Source of the DNA: Hemibagrus wyckioides
Taxonomy: Eukaryota; Chordata; Actinopteri; Siluriformes; Bagridae
Length of the DNA: 64,000 nucleotides
Assembly (NCBI RefSeq): GCF_019097595.1
Contig: NC_080715.1
Coordinates: forward strand, 11,737,573-11,801,572
Direction: 5' to 3'
The translations under genes were made by a program, and so were the position numbers. Positions within the stretch are counted from its first letter, which is position 1; each line of letters opens with the position of its first letter. This document shows, piece after piece, positions 37,012 through 48,846 of this stretch. Below the pieces are notes generated by a model. The model searched no databases and was not told the DNA's origin. It worked only from the letters and a program-made list of their open reading frames with translations.

Positions 37012-37510
37012 GCTAAATATAGATATAGAGTGTTGGAAGCATTTTCAGTACAAATATATTGTGCAAGAGACTTGGGATGAGAACATGACAGTCTTTATGA
37101 TTACTGAGAAATTTCTTAGAAGGTACAAATCTACAGCATCCATAAGCAAGGACTGAAACTCCTTTAAACTCCTGAAAACTAATTTAAACTCCTGAATACT
37201 AACTAGAAGTCTGGCCCATTGCTGGTGGAGGGGTTTGTAGGTTAAATCTCTGCCTACTGCTGTAGTCTTTATCAAGTTCTCACAGAGAACCTGCACCTTT
37301 TGGTTAAAGGAAGTGTGGAAGATCATAAAACACCAACAGTTTACTGAGGCACAATGGTTCAAAACCATTCAGACCTTCAACATCATTAGAATTTCTTCCA
37401 GGTTGGAATTAAGAAGGAGAAAGTTAGCTTCCAGTTTCTAATGGATTTTACACATACCTCATCTTTAAAGCTGGTGTCTGCTGTTCTTCTTTTTCTTCCG
37501 GCTTTTCCCT

Positions 37511-38203
37511 TCAGGGGTTGCTACAGTGAATCATCTCTCTCCACCTATCTCTATCTTCTGCATCCTCAACACTTACACCCACTAGCTTCATATCCTCATT
37601 TATTACATCCATATACCTCCTCTTTGGCCTTCATCTTTGCCTCCTGCCTGGCAGCTCCATGTCCAACATTCTCCTACCGATATACTCACTGTCCCTCCTC
37701 TGGACATGTCCAAACCATCTTAACCTGGCCTCTCTAACTTTGTCCCCCAAACGTCCAACATGAGCTGTCCCTCTGATGTACTCGTTCCTAATCCTGTCCA
37801 ACCTCGTCACTCCCAAAGAGAACCTCAACATCTTCAGCTCTGCTACCTCCAGCTCTGACTCCTGTCTCTGTCTCAGGGACACTGTCTCTAAACCATACAG
37901 CATGGCCGGTCTCACCACTGTCCTGTACACCTTCCCCTTGATTCTTGCTGAAATTTTTCTGTCACACAGAACTCCCAACACCTTTCTCCACCCATTCCAT
38001 CCTGCCTGCACTCACTTCTTTACCTCTTTCCCACACTCTCCATTACTCTGGACTGTTGACCCCAAGTACTTAAACTCCTGTACCTTCTTCACCTCTTCAC
38101 CCTGTAATCTTACTGTTCCACTTCCCTCCCTGTCATTCACACACATGTACTCAGTCTTACTACAACTGACTTTCATTCCTCTTCTCTCCAGCGCAACCTC
38201 CAC
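37511..38203 (-). pseudogene. RTE LINE C-terminal region, two in-frame stops
   Basis: Continues the reverse transcriptase polyprotein with KEYLGSTVQ-like text (KYLGSTVQSNGECGKEVKK), then a TGA, then GWNGWRKVLGVLCDRKIS, VRPAMLYGLETVSL, RIRNEYIRGTAHVG and RLRWFGHVQRR. A second TGA follows RRQR, where the family has GRPKRRYMD, which is read directly after it. The frame ends at CSNP. Both stops are one substitution from the expected codon (CGA and GGA), consistent with decay in place. Confidence 0.8.
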
Positions 38204-39207
38204 CTCTCCAGGTTTTCCTCCACCTGGTCCCTGCTCTCACTACAGATCACAATGTCATCTGCAAACATCATTGTCCAAGGAGACTCCTGTCTGACCTCCT
38301 CTGACAACTGGTCCATCACCATAGCAAACAGGAAGGGGCTCAGAGCCGATCCCTGATGCAGTCCCACCTCCACTCTGAACTCCTCTGTCTGACCTACAGC
38401 ACACCTCACCACTGTCCTGTTCCTCTTATACATGTCCAGCACCACTCTGACATACTTCTCTGCTACTCCTGACTTCCTCATACAGTACCACAGCTCTTCT
38501 CTTGGCACCCTGTCATACGCTTTCTCCAAGTCTACATACACACAGTGCAACTCTTTCTGACCATCCCTATACTTCTCCATCAACATTCTCAGAGCAAAAA
38601 TTGCATCTGTTGTGCTCTTTCTGGGCATGAAGCCATACTGCTGCTCACAAATTTCCACTACCTTCCTTAACCTAGCTTCCACTACTCTTTCCCATAGCTT
38701 CATTGTATGGCTCATCAACTTTATCCCCCTATAGTTGCTGCAACTCTGCATGTCACCCTTATTCTTAAAAATCGGCACTAATACACTTCTCCATTCCTCA
38801 GGCATCTTCTCACTCTCTAAAACCCTGTTAAACAAACTAGTTAAAAATTCCACTGCTGCCTCTCCTAGCCACTTCCAGACCTCCACCGGGATGTCGTCAG
38901 GACCAACTGCCTTTCCACTTTTCATCCTCTTCAAAGCCTTCCTGACTTCATCCTTTCTAATCTTATCTACTTCCTGTTCCACAGAGTTCACCCCTTCTAC
39001 TCTTTTTTCCCTCTCATTTTCCTCATTCATCAGCTCTTCAAAATACTCCTTCCATCTCCTCCGTACACTCTCCTCACTTGTGAGCACCTTTCCATCTCTA
39101 TCCTTAATAACTCTAACTTGCTGCACATCCTTCCCATCTTGATCCCTCTGCCTAGCTAACCTGTACAAGTCCTTCTCTCCATCTCTAGTGTCTAACCTAG
39201 TGTACAA
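38173..39207 (-). pseudogene. RTE LINE reverse transcriptase domain
   Basis: A 344-residue frame of LINE reverse transcriptase. Visible motifs are VPIFKNKGD, NYRGIKLMSHTMKLWERV, QYGFMPRKSTTDAIF, VDLEKAYDRVPRE, LHQGSALSPFLFAMVMDQL and the catalytic FADDIVI. The catalytic aspartates are intact. The frame is lost at about 38.17-38.20 kb, where the continuation moves to another frame. It runs on from the endonuclease frame with a 16-nt overlap that marks a frameshift in what should be one polyprotein. Confidence 0.9.
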
Positions 39208-40124
39208 CTCATCATCTGCTTGGCCTTAGACACCTCCCTCTTCACTCTGTGCTGTAACTCCTTGTATTCCTGTCTATTCTCTTCAGTCCTGTCCATGTCC
39301 CACTTCTTCTTGGCTAACCTCTTTCTCTGAATACTATCCTGAACTTCCTCATTCCACCACCAAGTCTCCTTATCTTCTTTCCTCCTTCCAGATGACACAC
39401 CCAACACCTTTCTTCCTGTCTCCCTGTTCACTTCTGCTGTAGTTTCCCAGTCATCTGGCAGCACTACCTGACCACCCAGAGCCTGCCTCAACTTCTGTCT
39501 AAATTCCTCACAACATTCCTCCTTTTTCAGCTTCCACCACTTGGTTTTCTTCTCCATCTCTATCTTTGACCTCTGCTTGCAGACCATCAAAGTCATCCTA
39601 CACACCACCATCCTATGCTGTCTGGCTACACTCTCTCCCGCTACCACTTTATAGTCACTACACATCTCTTTCAGATTGCTTCTTCTACATAGGATGTAGT
39701 CTACCTGTGTGCTCCTACCTCCACTCTTGTAAGTCACTCTATGCTCCTCCCTCTTCTGAAAATAAGTATTAACCACAGCCATGTCCATCCTCTTAGCAAA
39801 GTCCACTACCATCTGTCCTTCAAGGTTCCTTTCCTTAACTCCAAACTTGCCCATCACCTCCTCATCACCTGTGTTCCCCTCACCAACATGTCCATTAAAA
39901 TCTGCTCCTATCACCACTCTCTCACCCGTGGGAATACTCTCTATCACCTCATCTAATTCACTCCAGAATCTCTCCTTCTCCTCTAACTCACAACCTACCT
40001 GTGGGGCATAACCACTAACAACATTCAACATCACCCCTTCAACCTCTAACTTCAGACTCATCACCCTGTCTGACACTCTCTTCACCTCCAGAACATTCCT
40101 CACAAACTCCTCCTTCAGGACCAC
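39192..40124 (-). pseudogene. RTE LINE endonuclease domain (partial)
   Basis: A 310-residue frame of the exonuclease-endonuclease-phosphatase fold that nicks target DNA for LINE insertion. Visible motifs are SGYAPQVG, the metal-site motif GADFNGHVG and the C-terminal TYKSGGRSTQVDYIL. The N-terminal part of the domain is missing because the element is 5'-truncated, so the apparent start methionine is not the native one. The frame shifts relative to the reverse transcriptase at about 39.2 kb. Confidence 0.85.
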
Positions 40125-40145
40125 ACCTACCCCATTTCTCTTACT

Positions 40146-40750
40146 TTTGCCTGCTGTTACTTTTGTCTGCTGTTACATTTGTCTGCTGTTACATTTGCTA
40201 AAAAATACTGTACATCATCAGCATAGCAGTTGCCATGTTTATGAATAACTGTACCCATCTCTCTATATATATAAGTACCTAATACACAGCCTCACAAAAC
40301 ACAAAGAAGTTGTACTTAGAACTGCATTAACTCAAAGAACTATTTCATTAAAATTAAATTTAATAGTCTTTTCAGAACAATACTGTGATATATCAGAATT
40401 TGCACTGAGACCAAGTAATAAGAGCAAGAGATATGACTGATTGGAGGCCAATAGTAGGTCATTTGCAACTTTAACCAGTGCTGTCACAGTGCTATGCTGA
40501 TGCTAGAAGCCTAACTAAAAGATTTAGTGTTTTTAATGACATAAGGAGCTTCACTACTTTACCTACTTGCATATAAAGAGGTTAGATATTGACCTGTAGT
40601 CTGACAACTATGTTAAGTTTGCTATTTTAATCTTGTTTTGATAACTTCCAGCTTAAGAAAATTACTACATAGTCCACAATTATTAAACTAAAATAAAGGT
40701 AAAGCTCTGAAATTGTTTCATTCAAGTGGCTATTTAACAATATATGTTAA

Positions 40751-40782
<32 letters not shown>

Positions 40783-41106
40783 TGTGATTTTTAAATCCAG
40801 CTTAGCAATGGGTGGATGATTTTGGTTTCCATTGATTATTCTGTCATCATTTTGCTCTCAATAAAACAAGCATTACTACAGTATTAAACATCAAAATAAT
40901 CTAGCTAGTTATGACTTGAAATCTAATATGTTTGCATTCTTTAATTCATAATGAGAACAGGATGAAAAGAACATTTTACATTCCATCACCATAGTAAAGT
41001 GGTAAGAAAACATGTGAAAGGGTTATATAATAATTTCATACATGACTTACATGTCAGTATTTTAAATTGTATGATAAAAGAAACAAAACATGCATATGAG
41101 CAGTAT
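40146..41106. other. Intergenic stretch 3' of the WxxW gene
   Basis: Starts with about three and a half 16-bp GTTAC-TTTTGTCTGCT-type units (40.14-40.20 kb) abutting the LINE. A TG microsatellite lies at 40,751-40,786. I see no canonical AATAAA on the minus strand close behind the WxxW stop codon. Confidence 0.5.
40751..40788. repeat. (TG)n microsatellite
   Basis: About 17 TG units with one TATG interruption. Confidence 0.9.
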
Positions 41107-44100
41107 CTAAGAAACAGTTTCATTTGCCAAGACTGGGGCCACCTCATCCAGTGTAGCAAGTATAGGCCTGACTGGGGGCCAAGGACATGGGCATCCAAAA
41201 CGCACTTTATAGTCCAAACAGCATTCTTCATTCTTTTGTTGAGAATTTACACAGGCAAAGCCAGAAACTGTGTCATACCTGACAGAGAAAGAGAAAGATT
41301 ACAAAAAAAGTGAAGCTAATAAATCAAAACAAACACTGTTCATAACATTTTAAGATGAAAATTTTGTGCTTTTGAGTACTCCTTTGGCAGTTTATAGCAC
41401 AAAATGCACAGCATTTTTGCATTCGAATTGTAACTAGTTATATGATGTTGATTAAGAATTAAAATTTTTATCATTTTAAATAATTTCTATGGGCTTCAGC
41501 TCCATAGCTCAGTCCCAAACACCTTGCCAAGACTGCTGATCCCTCTTCTTTGAATGTTTCCAGTTCACACTATCCTATCATCCAGTATCTAAGAACACCA
41601 AGGATCAAGTTCTTGTTCAATCACTTGTCATTTCAAGACTGAACTACTACAACTCTCTGCTGTCTACCTGTGAGCACAATTCAATCTCTGCAAATGATCC
41701 AAAATGTATTTGCACCACTTGTTTTCAACCATTCCTAAGTTCTCCCACACCACTCCATTGCATACTTCCTCCACTGGCATCCACTAGCTGCAAATCAGCT
41801 TCAAAATACTTATCCTTGCACACGAAGCCAAAATGGACCAGCACCCTCTTTCCTAAAAGCGCTTATAACATCTCACACTGCATCACATTCCCTCAGATCT
41901 TCTAGCGCTGCCCGACTGATTCCATGATCTTTCAGGGTACAAGGTAGGTATATGTCTGGACTCTTCCCTGTTCTGGCACCTAGGTGGTGGAAAAAACTTC
42001 CCCTAGATGTCTTAACAGCTGAGTCACTGACTGTCTTCAAACAATGGATTAAGGCTTACCTCTACCTGAAATACTTAAGCTAGCACTTATATTTTTACTT
42101 AAACTTGTTTTTAGAAATGTATGTTATCTTTCCTCCCAACAGAGTTTTAGACTCATGGTATATGTAGTCTGTGACCTAGTGAACCAGTATTGATGTATTT
42201 ATTGATAGATACTTCAAAGCACTTTTGTACATCTCTTTAGATAAGGGCATCTGCCAAATGCTGTAAATGTAAGTAATCAAGGCCTGCAGTTCAGTTCAGA
42301 AAATGTGGCAGTTTTATGGAGAAGCTGGGTGTGGCTGTCAATCTAATATCCGGTTCCCTGTAATCATAATGGGGGTGGGGTTTTGTATATGCTTACAAAC
42401 ATGCTACAACAGATTCTAACTTAACACTTCCCAAAACACACACACACACACACACATTGCCTCATGCTCAGTTGCCAGACCTTTGGACACACCTGTTTCC
42501 AATCACACACTCACGGTCACAAGAGACTCTCACTCATTCTTACATTGTGAAGTAGCCGCTCAACTGACCTTGTGTTCCGATGATACCAAGCCTTTGTTTA
42601 CATGTTTGCTTGTCTGTTTTGAACCTGCATTTGCCAACAGTTTGCCTAACCTAGTTTATCTAGTTTGCCAATTGCCTGTCCTGTGCCTAAGCGTTGCCTA
42701 GTATTTTGATCTGTTTGCTAATTGTTTAATAAAACTGCCCTGCATGCGTTTGAATCTGTCTCAGCCTCCATTTCATTACACTTACACAAAAATGTCTTTC
42801 AGTAATACAATTTTGTACGGTTAGAAAATTGTTGTGGCATAAAAGTAATAACACACTTTGGGACATGCTTTTATTGTAAAATAATTAACCAGGGCTGGTT
42901 AAAGTACCTCTACTTTGTTTGTGGTTCTTTATTCCTTCCTTAATGTTCACCAGAAAAATCAAGATCTATGGCACAATGCATGATAGACTTACGTTTGAAA
43001 CACTTGTCCAATGCTTTCGGCAGGAACACCAGTGAGCGTTGCAGCTTGAATGCTCAGAGGATTGGCGCAGATCTTTCTCGGATACTCTGCTCTTAAATTA
43101 CTCAAGGTTTCATAATCACCATACCCACTGGGATTGTCCCGGTCAAACCACTGAGTGTAACAAACTGCAAAAAGACAAAGTGTAAATAAAGTCTTTAAGT
43201 TTTTTTTCCAGGTAACAGTCATGTGCCTCATATTCTATATATGCGATTTGTGAAGTCACTAGTCTGCTAGCCTATAGGAAGCCACCATAGTAATGTCATG
43301 CAAATTTTTCTTACTCCTTCTGTCCGGAACTTGTGCAGCTGCAAAAAAAAATACATAATTTTACAAAGTTAATTATGTATAATAATTTTATGATCAGTTG
43401 ATGACAATAATTCAGTTCTCTTCATCTTGCTTACCAGCATGTGCAGCAATGAAAATCACAGATAAGATCTAGGATAAAATCCAGTGACAGTGATTCAGTT
43501 AAAATACTGAATATTAATAAATGCACATTGTAATGTGACACATTACATTGTTAGGAATAATACTATGCAGTATTGTGCAAAAGCTCCTGCAAAAACAAAG
43601 TCAGAATTTGGCAAACGTCAAAAGCGATGCATCAATAGTCTCAGCTACACTTTGTGCAGTTTTCTAAAGAAATTAGCTAGCATGTTTTTCTAAGCATCAT
43701 ACAGAATGTATGAACCTGTTTTTGCAGGTAATCCCTGGTAGCCAATATTATGTGGATTTTTTGTTGTTTATTTATTTTTGTTTTTGTTATCTATTACATT
43801 TACTTCACATAATTTACATCTTACTTTCTTTACTGATATACAAGCATTTTTTCTGTAGCATGAATTTTCTTTGATAGAAAAGTGATTTTGGTAAAAATAT
43901 TATATAATAATAATAATAATCTTATTTTGCTGACTTAATTATTTATGCAAAAGACAAAACAAACACTGAAGACAATACCTGTATTTTAAATTGCACAGTA
44001 ATATAGCTCAAGCATAGATAAATACATTTTAGAACCTAAGGAACTAAGACAAATTACAAATAAATTATAATCTATATTGTAATCAATAGAAGAAACACAA

Positions 44101-44160
44101 ACATACTCAACTAATGTATTAATGTGAAGGTTAGAAAATGAGACTTACCAACAGCTTCAT
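41107..44160 (-). CDS. Small secreted single-WxxW-domain protein (five coding exons)
   Basis: Coding exons on the minus strand are 44160-44149, 43468-43435, 43338-43315, 43164-42993 and 41278-41107. All have GT-AG junctions and compatible phases, giving 137 residues. Residues 1-15 ([15 protein letters not shown]) are a signal peptide. Residues 25-110 form one WxxW domain (known from CILP and mucins MUC2/MUC5): [20 protein letters not shown], then [18 protein letters not shown] and [11 protein letters not shown]. The first W of the name motif is Y here. Cysteines C25, C-I-C-type and GF-x-C are in family positions, with an extra Cys (ECC). A Pro-rich tail of about 27 residues contains one N-E-T glycosylation site. 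No membrane anchor, so secretion is likely; the function of lone WxxW proteins is not known to me. Intron 4 (41279-42992) holds an L2 fossil. Confidence 0.88.
41565..42280 (+). mobile_element. Fossil L2-type LINE 3' end in intron of the WxxW gene
   Basis: In the plus direction, translated across frameshifts, it reads [17 protein letters not shown] text, then [18 protein letters not shown]-like text, [20 protein letters not shown] and [12 protein letters not shown]. These are conserved landmarks of the L2-type reverse transcriptase C-terminus. The 3' end is ATCTGCCAAATGCTGTAAAT, the usual tail of these elements in fish. Antisense to the host gene. Confidence 0.75.
42430..42458. repeat. (CA)n microsatellite
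   Basis: About 11 CA units after an A-run. Confidence 0.85.
42465..42782 (+). repeat. Possible dispersed-repeat 3' segment with AATAAA
   Basis: The stretch of repeated TTTGCC/GCCTA motifs ending in TTTAATAAAACTGCCCTGCA and CATTTCATTACA resembles the polyadenylated 3' portion of a common fish interspersed repeat. Boundaries are not visible and there is no coding part. It lies in intron 4 of the WxxW gene. Confidence 0.35.
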
Positions 44161-44262
44161 TCTGCCTGTGAGTTGGCAAAAGACACATACACACACAAAT
44201 GTACAGTGAAATATTAAACGGCTCAGATTAACTACTATAAATGAACTGCGAATGGTGCTTAC

Positions 44263-44345
44263 TGATGCTGTAACTCCACTGGAAGGTTTGAAGTCTGCCT
44301 GATGTCAGAATACCATAAGTCTAGGAAGGCTTCTCTTATAAACCT
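44263..44345 (-). promoter_or_regulatory. TATA promoter and non-coding exon 1 of the WxxW gene
   Basis: On the minus strand GGTTTATAAGAGAAGCC (TATA at about 44342-44337) is followed by about 75 nt ending in GCATCA before GTAAGC at 44262. This is a good donor for a 5'-untranslated exon. The next acceptor (CTCACAG or CAGGCAG) lies just before the start codon at 44160. The TATA spacing and splice signals are seen; the transcription start near 44.31 kb is inferred. Confidence 0.6.
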
Positions 44346-47044
44346 GTGAAGGGACAAAAGACTTCACAAAAAAAAGAAAAGAAAACAACACCATATTCAG
44401 ATGGAATATTTAAGTGTGCTACTAAGATTTCAGTAACAACACAAAACCTTTTTACTAGGTAATAATATATATTCAAACAGTACCATCTGTTTAAAGTGAA
44501 AAATAATCTTTTTTTCTACATTGTTTCAGGGTTCTGGTTTCAATGTACATAATGGTAAGTAAACTGATCTGTGGTCTCTGAACAATGATTAGGATTAACC
44601 TATTCATCAGTTCCTTTTTCACACCATGAAACATTAGAAACCTATATAACACACATGGTTAAAGTTGACAACGATACCTAAGAACACATCATTCCCACAT
44701 GTCATTAAATCTCAACATTCCCACATCAGTATAGTACTGTACTTCATGTCCTTAAATCCTTAAATTATGGAACTCAATTCAAACACAGTTAGTCAACTTC
44801 ATATGACTTTTATTTTGTCCTGAAAAATTAGTCATCATAGTAAGCACAGCACCTAAAACACAACTATTTACACTGTGGAATTTGGAAATATAGAAATGTT
44901 ATAGAGAGAGATTTTTTTTAATTGATTCACAATTATACATTATTGAATCCTAAAAATAATAATAAAAAAAGAGTCCGCTGCGGTACATTTCAGCTTGAGA
45001 GAGAGTCAATCTGGAAGTACATTTAGAAAAGATGCTTAATTCTGGAGCTTTATACCATTGTCAATTCTAACAGCAAACAACTTGGTTGTAATATTTGGAA
45101 GAAATAAAAGTTCTCCAAACTCGCAGACAAACGTGACTTTAGAAAATACTATTTACCAGCCTGTGCTACGTATGCAGCCTTGGACAATCAGTATCAATCT
45201 TCTGTTTATGCTCTGACATTAAGGAACAGATTTAAAGCTTCAGTATAATAAAACTAGAAAAAAAAGAGTAATCAGAAGTAAGTGGACATAACAATTTCTA
45301 GCTAATTTTAGAATGTGTACACGTTCCAGAACATTGGACAGTCTTTAACACAGCAGGAAGCTAATATTGTGGTTAACAATGTATTTGTTTATTCATTACT
45401 GATAATTAATTGAGTTATTTGCTTAATAAATGGAACTTTACAGTGTAACCATGAATTGAGGCCTAACTAGCTTATGTTTCTGTACTTTTAGATCAAATCG
45501 CAAGGAAGAGATTATGCATGTGTAAAATCTATCCTTTTGTACAAGTCAATTAATACTACACATTTGCTTCAATATGAATAGACACATAGAAATTCTAGGA
45601 ATCTTGAATATTAAATATTCAGTATTGAACAATATTTCAATATTCTAAAATCTGTTTATTTCTAAATTTTAATAGATAAAAAATCCCAGATTTTCAATGT
45701 GGTCTCAGACTTTTGGACCCTACTGTATGATCATAAAGTGGTATTAATAGGACAAAATGTCTTTCCATGCTTATCTTGTATTTATTATTCAAAAAAAATA
45801 AGAAATTACATGGGGACTGAACCCTTAAAATTGGAACAGTGTTTGAATCTGTGTGGTGTTTAAAGGAGGGTTTTGCTAGCTGGAATGTTAAAGGATAGAT
45901 GTTCCCTATCTTTCACCAGAAGCACGATGAATGTGAAAGTATAAGATAAGAGTTGCTGGTGAGTTTGTGTTGTTTGCTAATATTTTGGGGCAAAAAATTA
46001 AAGTAATATGATTAAGCCTATGGACTGTACAGGTTATACTGTGGGCTTAATAGATTTGATCGCTAGCAGTGTCACACAGATCACTTTAAAACTACTAAGA
46101 ACTACTGTTCAATAGCCCTAGTGTTTAGTACACTTCATAATTTTCTTTTCTGTCCAAGTAATTTATTAGTCAAGTAATGTGCATGAATTTCAACCACCAA
46201 AATGAAATATCATGTTGTCTTGGCCAGTCTGCAGCTGTAGCCATACTGACACATCCTGTCCTTCCAAACAATGTACACAAAGAGCAACACTGCCTACAGC
46301 TATTCCCTCCAGACTAACAGTGGAGCCTGTCCCAAGTTTCATTGAAAAATGATGTCCAGACAAAGAGGCATTTGGTGTGAAGAGCAGGCAGTAGCTAACA
46401 AACTATACACAAAGCCTTTCCAGTGTGGTGAGATTTACCCAAGAGCTTTCCATAACCAGAGATTGATCACTGAACATTTAATGTCCATTACCAACACTCG
46501 ATTCAGAGAAAATAACTATTGCTCCAGAGGCATTTCATTTCAGCCAAAATGTGTTTGTCAAGAAAGTTTGTGAACTCAAGGACATTTTAAAGGCTGTTTC
46601 CAATCGTTCTTTAAAATAACTGGTGAATCATTCTAGGCAGCAGTAATTACCAGAAGCAGCAGACATGTCACTGTCCCACATCTACCAAAGTGAAGCCACA
46701 TACCAAATGCCTTCTACATTACCCTAACCAAAGACCAAAGACTTGTTCATTTTGCTCTTTACTCTTCTGAATAAGATAGGCTTATTCTCAATGACCATGT
46801 GGTTATGTGGTCATACTTCATTTCAGCCCTGTTCCATTTCCGTTTAGGTCAAAAATCATAGCTCCCTGAAATAAGCATGTAACTGAGGTTTCTGATGTTT
46901 TCTCTTTTTTCTTTTCAGTCAGCCAGACAGAATTTCCTTTGATTTTTTTTTTTTTTTCAGTAAACACACAAAAAGGCATACATAAAAACTCAAGTAACTA
47001 AAGTACTGTGAAATGAGGTCAGGAATGATGGAGAGAAGGTTTCC
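44346..47044. other. Intergenic stretch, no gene recognised
   Basis: Contains no supported exon or transposon. The frame at 46349-46573 (74 residues) has no domain and no splice context. A T-run is at 46.94 kb. Confidence 0.45.
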
Positions 47045-47410
47045 AGCTTCCAGTATTTAGTTAATCATAGCCAACATAAATAGATTATTTGTTTCGGTGG
47101 ACTTTGGAGAATTTAAAGGGTAACCGGAATAAATTTAAAGTACACACTGGGAATAAAGTAAGTCAGCTGGCAAAAGCATTTCAACTTGGCATGAAAAATT
47201 GTCCAAGAGATTTAAATTTATTTCTAATATCGCTGAATATGCGGTGAATAAATTACTAAAATCCCCAATCCTCTTTGTTTTTCATCCAAATAATCAAACA
47301 AGCACTAGGTTTCATTTCATCAAGTTTCAGCCAGAGTTCCTGCATCTCTTAAAGGTGCATTTAGAGCTAGGGAATTGTTTTCTGTTGCCATATTTCATGT
47401 CTGTAGAGAA
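47045..47410 (+). repeat. Diverged direct repeat, left partner
   Basis: Shares ordered text with 63675-63930: TTCCAGTATTTAGTTAATCA against TTCCAGCATTCAACCTTTAA, then ATTATTTGTTTCGGTGGACT against ATCATTTGTTTCAGCAGACT, then AAATTTAAAGTA, TTCAxCCAxATAAT, and CTTAAAGGTGCATTTA before GGGATT/GGGAAT. Same orientation. It may be an old dispersed repeat or the edge of a segmental duplication around the Ly6 array. Confidence 0.6.
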
Positions 47411-48592
47411 AACTTGATATCCAGCTTTTACTAATATGTTTGTTATCCTTTTTTTTTTTTTTTGCTCTCCCTAATATGTTGTAGACAGTTCCGATATAAG
47501 AGAGACTCAGACAGTCATTAGGTTCTCTGAACTGTGTCCATCTGCCACTTTACAATGTGTTTAAGGGGCTTCGATGAGAGGGGCTCCTATTCGAGACAAT
47601 GAACTAAAACCACGAGAAGGACCCGTGAAGAATGCTGTAACCTTTTCATAGGCATTGACCTTTACACATTATCACAGTACACAGACAACAGTTGTGTCTA
47701 AGGGCAATGTCTTCAAGACAGAACTGAAGGCAATGCATAAGTTCTGTAGGACTCATCCTGCTGGAATGCTTTGAGATCTACACATGATTAAATATGCATT
47801 TTTTCCCAAAGTTATATTTATTAACAGTAAAACTAGAAGAAACTAACACAAATGAAAAATAATCTGATATTGCATATCAGATGTCACTGTGGTTTGAACT
47901 AAATCCCTTGACCAGGCCACACAAAGACTCACCCACTAGATGAAAGTTACCATTTTTTGTCTACTTTATCATATAATTTGCCTTAAGACCAATCTCTATA
48001 CTTCTTTCTATACATTAACAACCAACTCCTGCCTAGAAATATCTGTAAGAGTCTTAATTTTAAGGGTTTTTTTGGTTGTTTTTCTTTCCTTGGCTCAAGA
48101 TAAGTTAACCTAACAAGTAAATCTTGTTGATACCATAGGTCATCTCAAGCTGTACTGAGGTCCTGAATCTTTCAGGCATGAATAAGGTAGTCTTGGTGTT
48201 GGGGGCCATACAAAATGTAGTTCAGTACTGACTAAAAATTAAATATTAGCACTATAACCCAAATGTGCACACAGCTGATGTAAACCCAGTATAGAGGCTA
48301 GCATGGAAACTGCAGAATTACACTGACTATGATGTTGATACTAAACATCCTTTCAAGACGGTTAAACTGTTTGACTTTATATTATACAGTTGTGAAACAG
48401 TAATGCCTTGTAATGCACTACAGCCTGCATTATATTATTATGCACTATAATATAGAAGAGGATGTGTTTTTTTAAGTCTGTTGTTCCTCCTGTTGTCTTA
48501 GAGTGGTGTCCTTACATCTGAAATCTCTGGTGTGTCCGTTAGGGCTCTGAATCTCTCATAAGCAAATTTGCCAGCTATTATTATAGTATATA
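47411..48592. other. No gene recognised
   Basis: A T-run of about 18 at 47.45 kb; otherwise unremarkable AT-rich DNA. Confidence 0.45.
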
Positions 48593-48632
48593 TAGGGTAG
48601 GGTTAGGGTTAGGGTTAGGGTTATTGGGGTTA
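48593..48632 (+). repeat. Short interstitial telomeric repeat
   Basis: TAGGG is followed by four TAGGGT-phase units, i.e. (TTAGGG)n, then the degenerate TATTGGGGTT, directly abutting a long TA tract. TTAGGG is the vertebrate telomere unit; an internal block this short commonly marks repaired double-strand breaks. Confidence 0.9.
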
Positions 48633-48635
48633 ATA

Positions 48636-48724
<89 letters not shown>

Positions 48725-48759
48725 AATAAAAATACAATAAAAAAAACCTATATACATAC

Positions 48760-48843
<84 letters not shown>
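48633..48843. repeat. Compound (TA)n / (TACA)n microsatellite
   Basis: A (TA)n tract at 48633-48721 is followed by an A-rich spacer of about 30 nt, (TACA)n at about 48750-48772 and a second (TA)n tract to 48843. The two TA tracts can pair as a long cruciform. Tyr/Ile frames here are artefacts. Confidence 0.95.

Positions 48844-48846
<3 letters not shown>

Larger units (their letters stand above)
37460..40145 (-). mobile_element. 5'-truncated RTE-type LINE, defective
   Basis: About 2.7 kb of non-LTR retrotransposon reading right to left: an endonuclease part, then reverse transcriptase, then the C-terminal region ending in the CSNP stop at about 37.51 kb. The text is still well preserved. Two frame changes (around 39.2 and 38.2 kb) and two in-frame TGA codons (near 38.01 and 37.63 kb) break it. 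The 5' side stops at a short 16-bp tandem repeat at 40.14-40.20 kb instead of a full 5' end. I assign the RTE group from the combined endonuclease and C-terminal sequence; the exact family is not certain. Confidence 0.85.

Noticed and set aside
37441..39142. Ser/Pro/Thr-rich plus-strand frames of 98-172 residues
   Set aside because: They are antisense to the RTE endonuclease and reverse transcriptase, which read as real protein with catalytic motifs on the minus strand.
42989..43231. An 80-residue single-exon gene starting with [16 protein letters not shown]
   Set aside because: The first part is intron sequence. An acceptor at 43165 and upstream signal-peptide exons give a better five-exon model.
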